A DNA stretch of 64,000 bases from the NCBI RefSeq assembly GCF_023091745.1, contig NC_068926.1, positions 65,036,001 through 65,100,000 of the forward strand, in the 5' to 3' direction. The first letter of the stretch is position 1; the number at the start of each line of letters is the position of its first letter. Shown in pieces: positions 32,515 to 42,559 of the stretch. The translations under genes were made by a program, and so were the position numbers. The notes under the pieces were generated by a model. The model searched no databases, was not told the origin of the DNA, and saw only the letters and a program-made list of their open reading frames with translations. The stretch is from Budorcas taxicolor (lineage: Eukaryota; Chordata; Mammalia; Artiodactyla; Bovidae).

Positions 32515-32645
32515 GGAGAAGGCAATGACAACCTACTCCAGTACTCTTGCCTGGAAAATCCCATGGATGGAGGAGCCTGGTAGGCTGCAGTCCATGGGGT
32601 CGCTAAGAGTCGGGCACGACTGAGCAACTTCACTTTCACTTCACT
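32515..32645 (+). mobile_element. Bov-A monomer SINE with 15-bp target duplication
   Basis: A single Bov-A unit without tRNA head (ggagaaggcaatgacaacct to a cttcactttcacttcac tail). The 15-bp word ttagggatcaagaac flanks it exactly (32500-32514, 32646-32660), so this monomer moved as a unit. Confidence 0.92.
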
Positions 32646-32660
32646 TTAGGGATCAAGAAC

Positions 32661-33005
32661 TCAAATTCAGACTATAAAAGGAGAGAGTTGGCTCGAGCTC
32701 TTTCTGCTGGAGTTTCAACAGCTAGAGAGCTGCTAAGGCCTTTGCCCTCTCCTCTCCTAAGTCCAGAGCACTCTCTCTCCATCCAGGCTGGAAACTGCAG
32801 AACAAGGAGTTTCTGAAGCAGCAAGCATGGGGTTTGGTTGTTTGGGGGGTGGGGCACTCACCTATGTTTATGTAAATTTCTGAAGTTCTCTCACTCACAA
32901 GTTGAGGAGAAGCTCTTTTCCTTTGGCAAATGGGTTTTCAGATTACCGATGGTGGGCGCTGGAAGATTCAGAATGTCTGTGGATCCCCTGAAATGATTAG
33001 CAAAG
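32661..33005. other. Unique DNA
   Basis: No gene or repeat recognised. Confidence 0.4.

Positions 33006-33006
<1 letters not shown>

Positions 33007-33053
<47 letters not shown>
33007..33053. repeat. (TG)n microsatellite, about 23 units
   Basis: Uninterrupted TG run; likely polymorphic. Confidence 0.98.
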
Positions 33054-33054
<1 letters not shown>

Positions 33055-33559
33055 TGCGTCCACACACATGGATGTTAAGTATTTCCTTGGGGGACAGTCT
33101 ATGTGCATCCAGCAAATTGCTGTTTGGAGCTTCAGGATGTGGAATTTTAATGCAAAAGACGAAGAAGGGAAACAGCTGCATCAGTTAAGAGTGGAGAAGG
33201 GGGTTTGGGGTGTGGTGTGGCTGGGATGGAAAAAGAGGTTTAAGAGATATGTCTGTGGATCATGAGTCCTCACCTTGTGTTGGAGAATTACAATAAGTTA
33301 ATATGAGTTATTCTGAAATTTTTCCTGGGAGCATTAGACTGTCTTCTGTTGATCTCAACAGCTCTGGAGACCAGATCATATAAGCACTGCATCGATGCCT
33401 CTCTCTGCATCTCGTCTCTTCTTCCAAGTGCTCATCCCCTAGAAGGCAGGAACTGCCTAATTCAGGCTAAAAACACATCATACCCTCCTCCGTCTCCGAA
33501 GCTTGTGTTTGCCAAATCCTTGCAGAAGGAATGACTGTGCCAGTCTTTAGGAGTCATTG
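33054..33559. other. Unique DNA
   Basis: No gene recognised. 33400-33480 has weak L2-like words only. Confidence 0.35.
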
Positions 33560-33810
33560 GTCAAAAGTGCATGAGCTTTGCTTCCAAGTGGACACGTACT
33601 CAAACTGTGATCTCCATCACGTAATTATAAGGTTTTCTCGGGCAGGTTACAGGCTCATTTGCCTCCATAGTTTCCCATCCAAAAGATGGCGGTGAACACC
33701 CCTAGTCCGCATAGCTCTTGAGATGATTAAGTGAGTGACTGGATTTCATTAGCTTAACGCTAATGTTCCTGGTACATGCGAGGCACATGGCCAATTGTAG
33801 TTACTGCTCC
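33560..33810 (+). mobile_element. MIR SINE
   Basis: Diverged MIR: ttgcttccaagtggacacgt, gggcaggttacaggctcatt, catccaaaagatggcggtga, gtacatgcgaggcacatggc. Confidence 0.65.
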
Positions 33811-33904
33811 AAAAACACATTTGTTTGAAAGGCCGACCCTGCTTAATTGTTTAAAAATCATTTAGGGTCAGCAGCATAAATCTCAAACTGCCACTAACTT
33901 TAAC

Positions 33905-34000
33905 ACAACATTATTTCACCAAATAAAGACTTGCTGAGAGCCTTCCACATGCTCTGTGTAGGGCCACAGTGATGCAATTCTTGCTGTTGTAGGTGACCTA
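33905..34000 (+). mobile_element. L2 LINE fragment
   Basis: accaaataaagacttgctga, agagccttccacatgctctg, and acagtgatgcaattcttgc follow the L2 order. Confidence 0.5.
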
Positions 34001-34508
34001 GGGAACTCTACCTAGGTTTCAAGTGGATTCTTTCTGGTTCAGGAAAAGTCTGAATGACCGAGAGCTGCTATTGCCATTTTGGTGGTGGGGGAACCATTCT
34101 CTGTCTTTGAAAGGAATAAATCAGGTACCCAGAGATCTAATTTTTCAGTTCATGGGGTCCAATGGGGACGAATAAAGTCAGGTGGCAGTGGCTCAAGAAA
34201 CTCACAACCCCCATCACATTTTCAAAATGAGAAAACACTTGGCCACTCTAAATCAGACCTCTGCAGAAAAAGAAATAGAACTTTCTTCTCCCAACTCTCC
34301 AGTGGCTTCATTTCTCCAACATCATCAGGGTGTCCAAGGCACCTGCCCCAACTGGCTCGGAAAACTCGATTACAAATCCAGAAAATCCCTGACTAATCAT
34401 AAGACACGCGAATTAGAAATTCCGAGTTAATTTGATTTTCCAGTCAGTTGAGGGCTCATCAGAAAATCTTTTGCAATTTAAGCCCTCTGGCTGGTTATCT
34501 TTCAATAC
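34001..34508. other. Unique DNA
   Basis: No repeat or gene recognised; a 105-codon frame at 34079-34396 is without domain. Confidence 0.4.
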
Positions 34509-34509
34509 A

Positions 34510-34905
34510 TGCGGTGGTTCTCTCCTGCTCTCAATTCTGGTTCTATCATTGAGGAGCTATGTAGCCTTGGGCAAGTTTCTGACTGTCTTAGTTATCTATT
34601 GCTGCATCACAACATTCCTCAAGCTTAGCGGCTTAATGCCGCACACGATCAATACCTTTCAGTTTCCATGAGTCAGTAGTCCAGGTATGGCTTAGCTGGG
34701 TCTTCTCAGGGTCCCACGATGCTTCAATCAAGCTGTCAAGTGGGCTCCTTTCCAGAGCTCAGTGTCTACTTCTGAGCTCGCAGGGTTGCTGGCAGAATTC
34801 AGTTCTTCATGGTTGTAGGACTGAGGTTCCCATTGTCTTCCTGGTTGTCGTCTGGGGCTGCTCTCAGTTCCCAGAGGGCATCTGCAGTTCTTTGCTCTGT
34901 GACCC
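34510..34905 (+). mobile_element. MIR fragment and an old unclassified repeat
   Basis: 34510-34580 is MIR-like (gagctatgtagccttgggca). 34585-34905 starts tagttatctattgctgcatc and includes gcttagcggcttaatgcc, words shared by a common old mammalian repeat whose name is not certain. Confidence 0.45.
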
Positions 34906-34934
34906 TTTGCCAACATGCTAACTTCCATAGCATT

Positions 34935-35085
34935 AATTTGTTGGGTGTTCACCATGATCCTCTGAAGTAGATGCAATTACTATTCCCGCTTAGCAGATGA
35001 GGAAACTAGGGTTTAATAAAGTGCTGCGGCTGGTACAATGATATCCGACTAGCAAGTGGCAGCAGAGCCCAAAACCAAATCAAAG
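34935..35085 (+). mobile_element. MIR SINE 3' half
   Basis: cgcttagcagatgaggaaac, agggtttaataaagtgctgc, actagcaagtggcagcagag. Confidence 0.75.
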
Positions 35086-35139
35086 GTACATAACCACTAT
35101 AAGATTTTGCATGCTGTGTCTTATTAAAACTTGGTTGAG

Positions 35140-35684
35140 GGACTTCCCTGGTAGTCCAGTGGTTAAGAATCCACCTTCCAGTGCAAGGGACGTGGGTTCA
35201 ATCCCTGGTTGGGGGACTAAGATCTCACATACTCTTGCCTGGAAAATCCCATGGACGGAGGAGCCTGGAAGGCTGCAGTCCATGGGGTTGCTGAGGGTTG
35301 GACACGACTGAGCAACTTCACTTTCACTTTTCACTTTCATGCATTGGAGAAGGAAATGGCAACCCACTCTAGTGTTCTTGCCTGGAGAATCCCAGGGACA
35401 GGGGAGCCTGGTGGGCTGCCATCTATGGGATCGCACAGAGTCAGACATGACTGAAGTGACTTAGCAGCAGAAGTGGGGCAACTAAGCCTACAAGCCGCAA
35501 CTTGCTTGAGCCTGCATGCCTCAACTAGAGAGCCTGCATGCCGCAGGCTGTAGAGCCCATGCACTCTGGTGCCTATTCACCACAACTAAAGAGAAGCCTG
35601 CACGACACAACAAAGGGCAACGATGCAACACAACAGTGCGGGAATGAAGGCGGCCAAATAAGTAAATAAATACATATTTTTTTA
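35140..35684 (+). mobile_element. CHR-2-type tRNA-Glu SINE with nested Bov-A2 and 14-bp target duplication
   Basis: Head ggacttccctggtagtccag, B-box ggttcaatccctgg, then after the insert the long gcctgc-atgccgcaac body and an A-rich tail. aaaacttggttgag flanks it exactly (35126-35139, 35685-35698). The outer element is the older one. Confidence 0.92.
35230..35472 (+). mobile_element. Bov-A2 SINE nested in CHR SINE
   Basis: Dimer with the cttttcactttcatgcattg linker, ending gacttagcagcagaag. It lacks its first bases and a few host bases (cacat / tggggcaac) at the junction. Confidence 0.9.
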
Positions 35685-35719
35685 AAAACTTGGTTGAGTT
35701 TTATTTTGTCTTTTTTTGT

Positions 35720-35850
35720 TTTATAAGTATAGCTCTTGCACACAGGACAGAGATGTTCTTGGGGAAAGGAGTCATGTCTTAAGTTATGTGTGTCCTAGGT
35801 CCACAACACAAGTTGTGGCACACAGTGAGAAATTAATAGATGTTTGATAA
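35720..35850 (+). mobile_element. L2 LINE 3' end
   Basis: cacacaggacagagatgttc, ttgtggcacacagtgagaaa, and tagatgtttgataaatgga fit the L2 3' end. Confidence 0.6.
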
Positions 35851-36060
35851 ATGGATGGACAGGGTGAGCAATTGGTAGATGTCTGGATGGAGGGATGGAT
35901 GGATGCGAGGGATGATCAGTGAGTTTGAAGGGAGATGGGGTGGGTAGAGGAATGGATGGATGAAGAATGGGGTGGATATTAGGTTGGATATGGAGCGGGT
36001 GGTGGATGCAAGAATGAGTGTGTGGCTAAATTTGTGGGTGGGTGGGGGTGGGCATGTGAT
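35851..36060 (+). repeat. Degenerate (GGAT)n-like simple repeat
   Basis: Long stretch of ggatgga-type words (gatggagggatggatggatg, gaggaatggatggatgaag) grown from the L2 tail. Confidence 0.8.
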
Positions 36061-36662
36061 AACTGGATAGAAACAGATGGTAACTTCTCTCCTCTCTGAG
36101 TAGCTTCCTAGACATTCTCTACTTTCCCCTGCAATCATCTTGTAGTGTATATATCATTCATCTACAAGATTAAAGCTGGCCCAAGTTCATCATTGGCTTG
36201 ATGCCCATAAATATATATTTAGATTTTTAAAAATCCACAAAGCCTAGGATACCACAGGGACTGGCAGATTCTTTTTTTTTCTAGAATGGAGTACGCTGAA
36301 CGGCTGTTTAATGAGTGGATGACGCCAGACCACCAACAGACAGATCCTAGGAGAAATCTCAGTGTAGCCCAGAGCCCTGGAAGGGCTGAGGGATGCCTCA
36401 GTCCCTACCTCCCTGGTAAGGAGAAGAATTTTCCAAGAGCATCTTTTCCAAGAGCTCTTTTCCAAGAGTAGATGGGATCCTCTTCCCCCTGACAGAAGAA
36501 CTGTACTTAGCCCTCCAAACACCAGGGGTCGGTGACCAAGGGTTGCAGCATCGAATGGGGCATTCTGTGACATCCTATCCCTATTCCAGGGTCTCAGTCT
36601 TTACTCTGACCTCACTTAGGATGTGTGTAGTCATAATAATGACTTGGCATCTCAGCCATAAA
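36061..36662. other. Unique DNA with a short tandem repeat
   Basis: No gene recognised. At 36429-36468 the word ttttccaagag occurs three times with a period of 14-15 bp. Confidence 0.5.
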
Positions 36663-36663
36663 A

Positions 36664-36860
36664 AACACGCCTGCCAATGCAGGAGCCGCAGGAGACCCAG
36701 GTTCGATCCCTGGGTGGGGAAGATCCCCTGGAGGAGGGCATGGCAACCCACTCCAGTATTCTTGCCTGGAGAATCCCATGGACAGAGGAGCCTGGCAGGC
36801 TACAGTCCATAGGGTTGCAAAGAGTCGGACATGGCTGAGGCAACTTAGCACGTGCACACA
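36664..36860 (+). mobile_element. Bov-tA SINE lacking its first bases
   Basis: Starts within the tRNA head (cacgcctgccaatgcaggag), intact B-box ggttcgatccctgg, full Bov-A body, ending aacttagcacgtgcacac. Confidence 0.87.
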
Positions 36861-36884
36861 CACAGTCACAATAACAGTTTAACA

Positions 36885-37090
36885 AACAATAGCAAAGTTC
36901 TGCCCCAAGGGCGTTAACATACATCCCACTTAACTCTCAAAGTGGCCCTGGACCCTGGTGCTGATACATTCTCTCCACTGGTTCAGGAATCAGGGGAGGT
37001 CATCTGCTCAAGGCTACCCAGCAGCTAAGAGGGCAACCTGAGCTTCACAACCCACTTTGATCTGACTTTAAAACTCTCCTTCTGTGCTTT
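36885..37090 (+). mobile_element. MIR SINE
   Basis: aacatacatcccacttaact, caggaatcaggggaggtcat, gctacccagcagctaagagg. Confidence 0.55.
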
Positions 37091-37540
37091 TGTTCCAGCT
37101 CAGCCCCATCCAAGAAGGAGGAACGGCTTGTCTCAGGACAGGAAGAAACTCAAAGAGGACAGGATAGAGCTGGGCCTCTTGTGAGCAATTTCTTGGAACA
37201 CATGGTTTTGATAAAGGCATTGGGAGTCCACAGATTCAAACATTCTCTAAATCTCCTTCTAAACTATAGTAATCTTGGGAATGCCTCTTGTTTGGCTGAT
37301 GGACTGGGGAGGGGGAAAATTCTTGAAATAAGTGTAAGATTGTTCAAGATGCCCCTGCTGGCTAAGTCCATGGAGAGCTCCCAAAGACCGTTCCCAATCA
37401 CCCAGCAGAGCAAGAGAAAACCAAGCGGACTAAGAAGGTACCCAAAGGGCTATACATAGATTCAGCTCCTTGCACAAAGTCCTTAGCACAGTGTTTTGTT
37501 AATCTGAGAGCTCCACACACTCTCATTTCCCCACCCCTCC
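37091..37540. other. Unique DNA
   Basis: No gene or repeat recognised. Confidence 0.4.
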
Positions 37541-37661
37541 CTTTTTTTTTCTGGCTCCACCACAGAGCTTGTAGGATCTTAGTCCCCCAACTAGGGATTG
37601 AACCCTGGACCCTGGCAGTGAAAGCGCCAAATACTAACCACTGGACCACATGAGAATTCCC
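37541..37661 (-). mobile_element. CHR-type tRNA-Glu SINE
   Basis: Reverse-oriented short element: poly-T, ggatcttagtcccccaacta, gggattgaaccctgg (reverse B-box), accactggaccacatgagaa. Confidence 0.85.
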
Positions 37662-37729
37662 CCTCCTTCCTTCTTAACTGTGCCACCAGCTTGGATGAAT
37701 GAGTCAGACGGGCAAAAATCATTCCATTT

Positions 37730-37950
37730 TCTTGCTGGGCTCACACTATATTCTGTGCACAGTGCTGATTTATCTTTATGTGCATTATCTCATTTAATGA
37801 TCACAGCCGACCTGGGCGGGGGCTTCCGTTATTATCCCTACACAGAAAAACTGAGGCTCGGAGTGGTGGAGTGACTCCCCAGGGTCACTCGGCTTGGAGG
37901 GGAAATAGGCAGGATTCCACCCCAGGTCTACCTGACTCCACAGTCTCTTA
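37730..37950 (+). mobile_element. MIR SINE
   Basis: Clear MIR: gtgcattatctcatttaatg, attatccctacacagaaaaa, ctgaggctcggagtggtgg, cagggtcactcggcttggag. Confidence 0.82.
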
Positions 37951-38380
37951 AGGACTCCACCTGACAGCCTGGCATTGCAGTCAAAACAGGGACACTTTGC
38001 AAACACAGATCCGTTTTGTCCTCATCTGTGCAACGGGTTCAGTTCATTGCCCATTTGACTGGTAAGAAAACCAAGTATCAGGGAACAGAATCCAATTCCC
38101 AAGAAGAATCACGGGTAGGAGACGGCATATCAAAATACACATCCACTTCCGTCCACTCCAAAACTTACTGTCTTTCTGCCACACCTCACTGTCAATCGAA
38201 CCTACTCTCTCACCAAGACGATGTCCTGAGCCGGTCCCAGTGGGAACTCAGGGCAGCGCTGACCACAGCCACCTGGACAGAGGGCAGCCTCCACCCTCTG
38301 TCTCATCTCTCCTGTAACAGCCTGGGCCCCTCCAGGCCCTGAGAGCTCTCCGCTCCTGTGTCAACAGCTTTCGGGGCTGC
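37951..38380. other. Unique DNA
   Basis: A weak MIR-like word occurs near 38020-38080; a 108-codon frame at 38016-38342 has no domain. Confidence 0.35.
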
Positions 38381-38384
38381 CTGT

Positions 38385-38760
38385 CACCCGTGTTTTACAG
38401 CCCACTCGATGAAGAACAAATTCGTATTGATCTCGGAACAACTCAAGCTGTAAATTACTGGTCATGATTGGCTTGGTCACCTGGAGATGAGGGTCTATCC
38501 ATTGTGCCAGGGGTCTGAATTTAATTTTCATTCCAGAAAACCCACTGGCAGTGTGAGACTCAATGTCTATGTGAGAAGAACTATTAAGATGGCCAAGGGC
38601 TATCTTCAAAACTGCATACTGCTTAATTCAGAGCTGGCCCTGGTCTTGTCTGATGAATCAGAGTCTTAGCAGCTTACTGTGGGCATTGAATTAAGTTTGA
38701 GAATTGACCGAGAGCTATTCCTGTTATTAATAAAAGTGATTATAATGACCGTGGCATAAC
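38385..38760. other. High-complexity unique segment, candidate conserved non-coding element
   Basis: Repeat-free segment with many AT-rich words (ctgaatttaattttcattcc, tgttattaataaaagtgatt, gaattaagtttgagaattg) and no coding structure. Confidence 0.3.
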
Positions 38761-38814
38761 AATAGCTAACATTCACTGACCACTCTCCATGCCTTATTTC
38801 GTTTTCACTAAAGC

Positions 38815-39060
38815 CTTGTTACTTACTAGCTGTGGGAGTCTGGGCAAGTTACTTAGCTTCTCGACACCTCTGCTACTTCACCTATAAGACGAGAAATAAT
38901 AGTAACAGCTTCCTTGTCACAGGGAGGGAAAGGCTCGCTGAAGTGGTTTATGTAAATTGCTAAGATCAGAAGCTAGGTGTATTCTTATTCTCACTACTCT
39001 TAAAGAAAGAGAAGTTCAGGGAGGTTAAGAGACTTGCCCAAGGTCACACAGCCAACACCA
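38815..39060 (+). mobile_element. MIR SINEs, two adjacent fragments
   Basis: 38815-38985: actagctgtgggagtctggg, caagttacttagcttctcga, tataagacgagaaataatag. 38990-39060: tcagggaggttaagagactt, gcccaaggtcacacagcc. Confidence 0.78.
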
Positions 39061-40049
39061 GGCTTTTTTTTTTTTTTAATATTCAACTACCAACACGGAA
39101 AAATAGAGATGATTTTCTGTTTCTCTTGAACACTGGGGAAAAACTGGCAGCACTGGGCTTGCCTTTCTTTCCACCATATTCTTCTGCTAACCAAATCTGT
39201 TCTCTCCCATCAGCTAAGCCCAACAATGCCAAAGTCAGCCCATAGACTCTTGTGAGAAAAAAGAAAAAAAATTCTAGAAATTTGAAGTTTTCTAGAATGC
39301 CTGGATCAAATGCCTGAGTGCCCTGGAGCAGATGACGCTGACCAGCAGCTGCCACCCTTCTGTGTGCTTAGGGCTCCTGGTTTACCCCAGTCCCCACCAC
39401 TCCCTGCTGCCCTCCCTTCTCACGTCCACCATGCCTGCCCGGCCCCTGTAGGCACCTGAGACTGTGGGTATGCATTGGCACCCCAGAATCCCTGAGGGAG
39501 GGTGTGATAAATCATCCTCAGAGGCAGAAACAAGGAGACAGTGACTTGCCCAAGGTCACACCGTCCAGCGAGCGTCAGGACCAGGATTCCAAGGCAAGCC
39601 TACCTTCCCCCAGGCTCAGCCTTCTTTGTCCTTTGCAGAGCTCCCTTCCCAGGCTGGCGGGCTGAGTGGAAGTCTGCAGGCAGAGACAAGAAAGAAAAAT
39701 CAGTCTCTCCTGCTGGGGAAGGAATGTAAAGCTTCCAGAGTCTCCAGGCCGGCTTCCAGGTCTGGCCGCCTGTCCTGCACCGTCTCCTCTGAGGACAGAG
39801 GGCTGTTTCCGGCGGGATGGCTTGCTCTGTGCAAGACTCATACCCGGGAGAACACAGAGCTTCCAGGGTCCCTGTTTCGCGACGGCCACACACAGGCTTT
39901 GCCCATCTTCAGACCTCGCCAGGAAAGCAAGAGGCAAGGAGCGGGTTGTGACTGACGGGGACCCCGCTCACACAGCTCCGACCCCAGTGACAGCTCTAAG
40001 GCCCCCCCACCTCAAATAAATTAGACTCTCTTCCTGGTCCCCATGACTG
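39061..40049. other. Unique DNA, increasingly GC-rich
   Basis: A poly-T run lies at 39064-39078, and a MIR tail at 39535-39595 (gacttgcccaaggtcacacc). Several overlapping frames at 39541-40019 on both strands are shadows of base composition; none shows a known domain. Confidence 0.4.
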
Positions 40050-40321
40050 GGGGGCAGCGGGGGAAAGGAGGCGGCGCCGGGAGGGGAGATTTCATCTCTC
40101 CGCTTCCAGAGCTGACAGCTTGGACAGTAGTTTTCGAGGAACAAACTTGATTCTCAGGCAGACGGACAGGCCCGAGCTTCAGGGGGTGCCATGACTATTG
40201 ATGGCTTTTCTCCCGGCGTCTGCCTCAGCCTGGGCGCTTACGCAGGGCTCCCGCTCACGGCCTGCGGGCGCGGCGTGTCGCTCCACGGAAGCCGCTCCTC
40301 TGTCGCGGGGGGCAGGCAGGG

Positions 40322-40336
40322 CCGCCAGGTGGCGCT
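40322..40336 (+). promoter_or_regulatory. CTCF-like core motif
   Basis: ccgccaggtggcgct matches the CTCF core pattern CCNCNAGGNGGCGCT at every fixed position and lies within the CpG-rich block. Confidence 0.55.
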
Positions 40337-40427
40337 GCTGTGTCTCGCGAGTGTCGACGCCGGTCGGCCTACCGCCCCGCTCTGCAGCGGCTGGGAGTGG
40401 GCCGAGGGCGCTGCGTGGGTGACGCCA

Positions 40428-40540
40428 TTCAGTCCTCGCGGCGACCCGGGAGGAGGCCGCGAGAGGCCCAGGGAGGCCAAGCGGCTTGCCCGCGGTCGCA
40501 CAGCTAGGAAGGATCGGAGACAGCCTTCAGATCTATAAGC
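40428..40540 (+). mobile_element. CpG-rich MIR remnant at island edge
   Basis: gccaagcggcttgcccgcgg then tcgcacagctaggaaggatc follow the MIR 3' core (taag.acttgcccaaggtcacacagctag) but with CpGs kept. Confidence 0.5.
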
Positions 40541-40728
40541 CAGCGGCAGAAGGTTTCCGCAGCAAAATGTCAAGCGTGCAAACACCAGCTGTCCCTGCCT
40601 GGGAAAGGCTACGGTTATTTCTTTGGTTATTTTCCTGAAATTATGTCCTTCTTACACTTACGGGTTCAGATGCATTTTCTTTTTTGAAATGATGGAGCGG
40701 TGGATCTCTGACGGGTTTTCACGTCCTT

Positions 40729-40928
40729 CAGTTCAGTTCAGTCCAGTCGCTCAGTCGTGTCCGACTCTCTGCGACCCCATGAAGCGCAGCCCGCCAGGCC
40801 TCCCTGTCCATCACCAGCTTCCGGAGTCCACCCAGACTCACGTCCATCGAGTCCGTGATGCCGTCCAGCCATCTCATCCTCTGCCGTCCGCTTCTCCTCC
40901 TGCCCCCAGTCCCTCCCAGCATCAGAGG
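40729..40928 (-). mobile_element. BovB LINE 3' tail, reverse orientation
   Basis: Reverse complement of the BovB end, starting at the pentamer tail (gttcagttcagtccagtcgc) and ending at the ccctcccagcatcagag block. Many CpGs remain, suggesting youth or low methylation. Confidence 0.92.
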
Positions 40929-40929
40929 A

Positions 40930-42170
40930 TTAACATACACGCACTATTCTTTATACAACAGATAACCAACAAGAACCTACTGTATAGCACAGTGAACTGT
41001 TCTCAATTCCTGTTTTCTATAGTTTATCTTATAATCATACTTTATCTTATAATAACCTGTAAGGGAAAATAATCTAAAAAATATAATTATATGCATATTA
41101 TATATTATAAGATTATTAAATTTTAAAGTATATTATATATAATTATATGTTATTATATATCATATATATTATAAAATATATTATAATATATTTTATAATA
41201 TATGTAGTATTATATAGTATATAGTATTATGCATTATTATGTATGTACTATATGTATTATATAATACATTATATAATATATAATAGATTATATATTATAT
41301 GTATTATATATTATATTATATATTGTATAATCTATATTACATATAATTATATATGAAATAGATAATGTATATTATATATACTATATTATATAAGATAATA
41401 TATTATATAAAATATATCATATATAATATATTATATATACATTATTTTATATATTTATGTTTACATATTTTAGATTTTTATATTTAATATATATAATATA
41501 TAATATGATATAAAATAATCATAATATATAATATATATCATATGCATATACATATATGATATATATTATATAATGTAAATATAAATATAAAATTTATATA
41601 ATTTATATAATAATGTATATATAATATATATAATTTATATAATAATCACACAATAATTATATAAGTATTCATGTAATATATGATTCACATAATTTATTAT
41701 TTATATAATTATATAATATAAAATATATTACTATATTGTGTATTTAATATATTATATTAAATATAAATTTACATAATTATATAAATAAATATAAATGCAT
41801 ATAACATAAATATAGAAATATAAGATAATATAATATGAATATTAAATATATATAAATATATATTTATAAATATAAATATTTTTCATATATAAATATAATA
41901 TAAATATATTTATAAATATAATATAAATACATTATAAGATAAATATATTTATATAAATATATAATTGTATTATTATATAATTATAATATAAATAATATAT
42001 ATCAAATATATAATATATAGTATATAAATTGTATTATATTAATATACAATTAATATTGATGTATATTAAATATTTATTTGATGTATATATATATAACTGA
42101 ATCCCTTTGCTGTACACCAGAAACCAACACGATATTGTAAATCAGTTATACTTTAATTAAAATTTTTTAA
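40930..42170 (+). mobile_element. L1 LINE 3' UTR split by a 1-kb AT expansion
   Basis: 40930-41079 is L1 3' UTR (aagaacctactgtatagcac, tataataacctgtaagggaa, aataatctaaaaaata). 42091-42170 is the next part of the same UTR (actgaatccctttgctgtac, accagaaaccaacacgat, attgtaaatcagttatactt). The AT block sits exactly where L1 normally has a short tata run. Confidence 0.82.
41080..42090. repeat. 1-kb AT-only low-complexity repeat inside L1
   Basis: About 1,010 bp almost free of G and C, made of tatat/ataat/aaatat words with many palindromes. No coding content. Length may be unstable and may differ among assemblies. Confidence 0.95.
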
Positions 42171-42369
42171 TGAATAAGCAAAATTTCCTATCTAAAACAT
42201 TTTCTCCCCAATTTTCAAGCCCCAGATATTCAAGATCAGGGACCATTTACCTTAATGGACAATCTCTGGTGTTCAGTTAGGAGGAAATTCAAGTTTGAAT
42301 AACAGAATTCTGTCTGTAACCCACTCCCACTGGAATATAAGCAGTGATACATTGTCTGCTACAAGCAGA
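42171..42369. other. Unique DNA
   Basis: No feature recognised. Confidence 0.4.
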
Positions 42370-42540
42370 TGTAGACAGGGGACCCAAGCTCTCTGAGCCT
42401 CAGTCGCCTCGTTAGTAAAATGGGATAATTACAGCAACTCATGATCTTGTGTTGAAGACTGAATGAGGCGGTGTGTGTAACTTGTCCATCACGTTATCTG
42501 GCAAGCAGCAGATAATCTGGTGTCTGATATCCTTCCTTTG
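42370..42540 (+). mobile_element. MIR SINE
   Basis: aagctctctgagcctcagtc, gcctcgttagtaaaatggga, gttgaagactgaatgaggcg. Confidence 0.72.
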
Positions 42541-42559
42541 TGACATTCATCTACCTTGA

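Larger units (their letters stand above)
40050..40545. promoter_or_regulatory. CpG-rich block (candidate CpG island)
   Basis: GC-rich with many intact CpG pairs (ggaggcggcgccgggagg, ctgcgggcgcggcgtgtcgc, gtgtcgacgccggtcggcc, tcctcgcggcgacccggg). This is the only such block in the window. No exon, TATA box or splice site was recognised. It could be an orphan island, a promoter of an unannotated transcript, or a CTCF-bound boundary. Confidence 0.65.

Noticed and set aside
40191..40538. 115-codon frame on the + strand, and overlapping minus-strand frame, in the CpG-rich block
   Set aside because: High GC makes stops rare here; both strands are open, there is no domain and no splice context.
41080..42090. 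AT-rich block as an independent satellite or replication origin
   Set aside because: The two halves of one L1 3' UTR bracket it exactly, so expansion inside L1 is the simpler reading.
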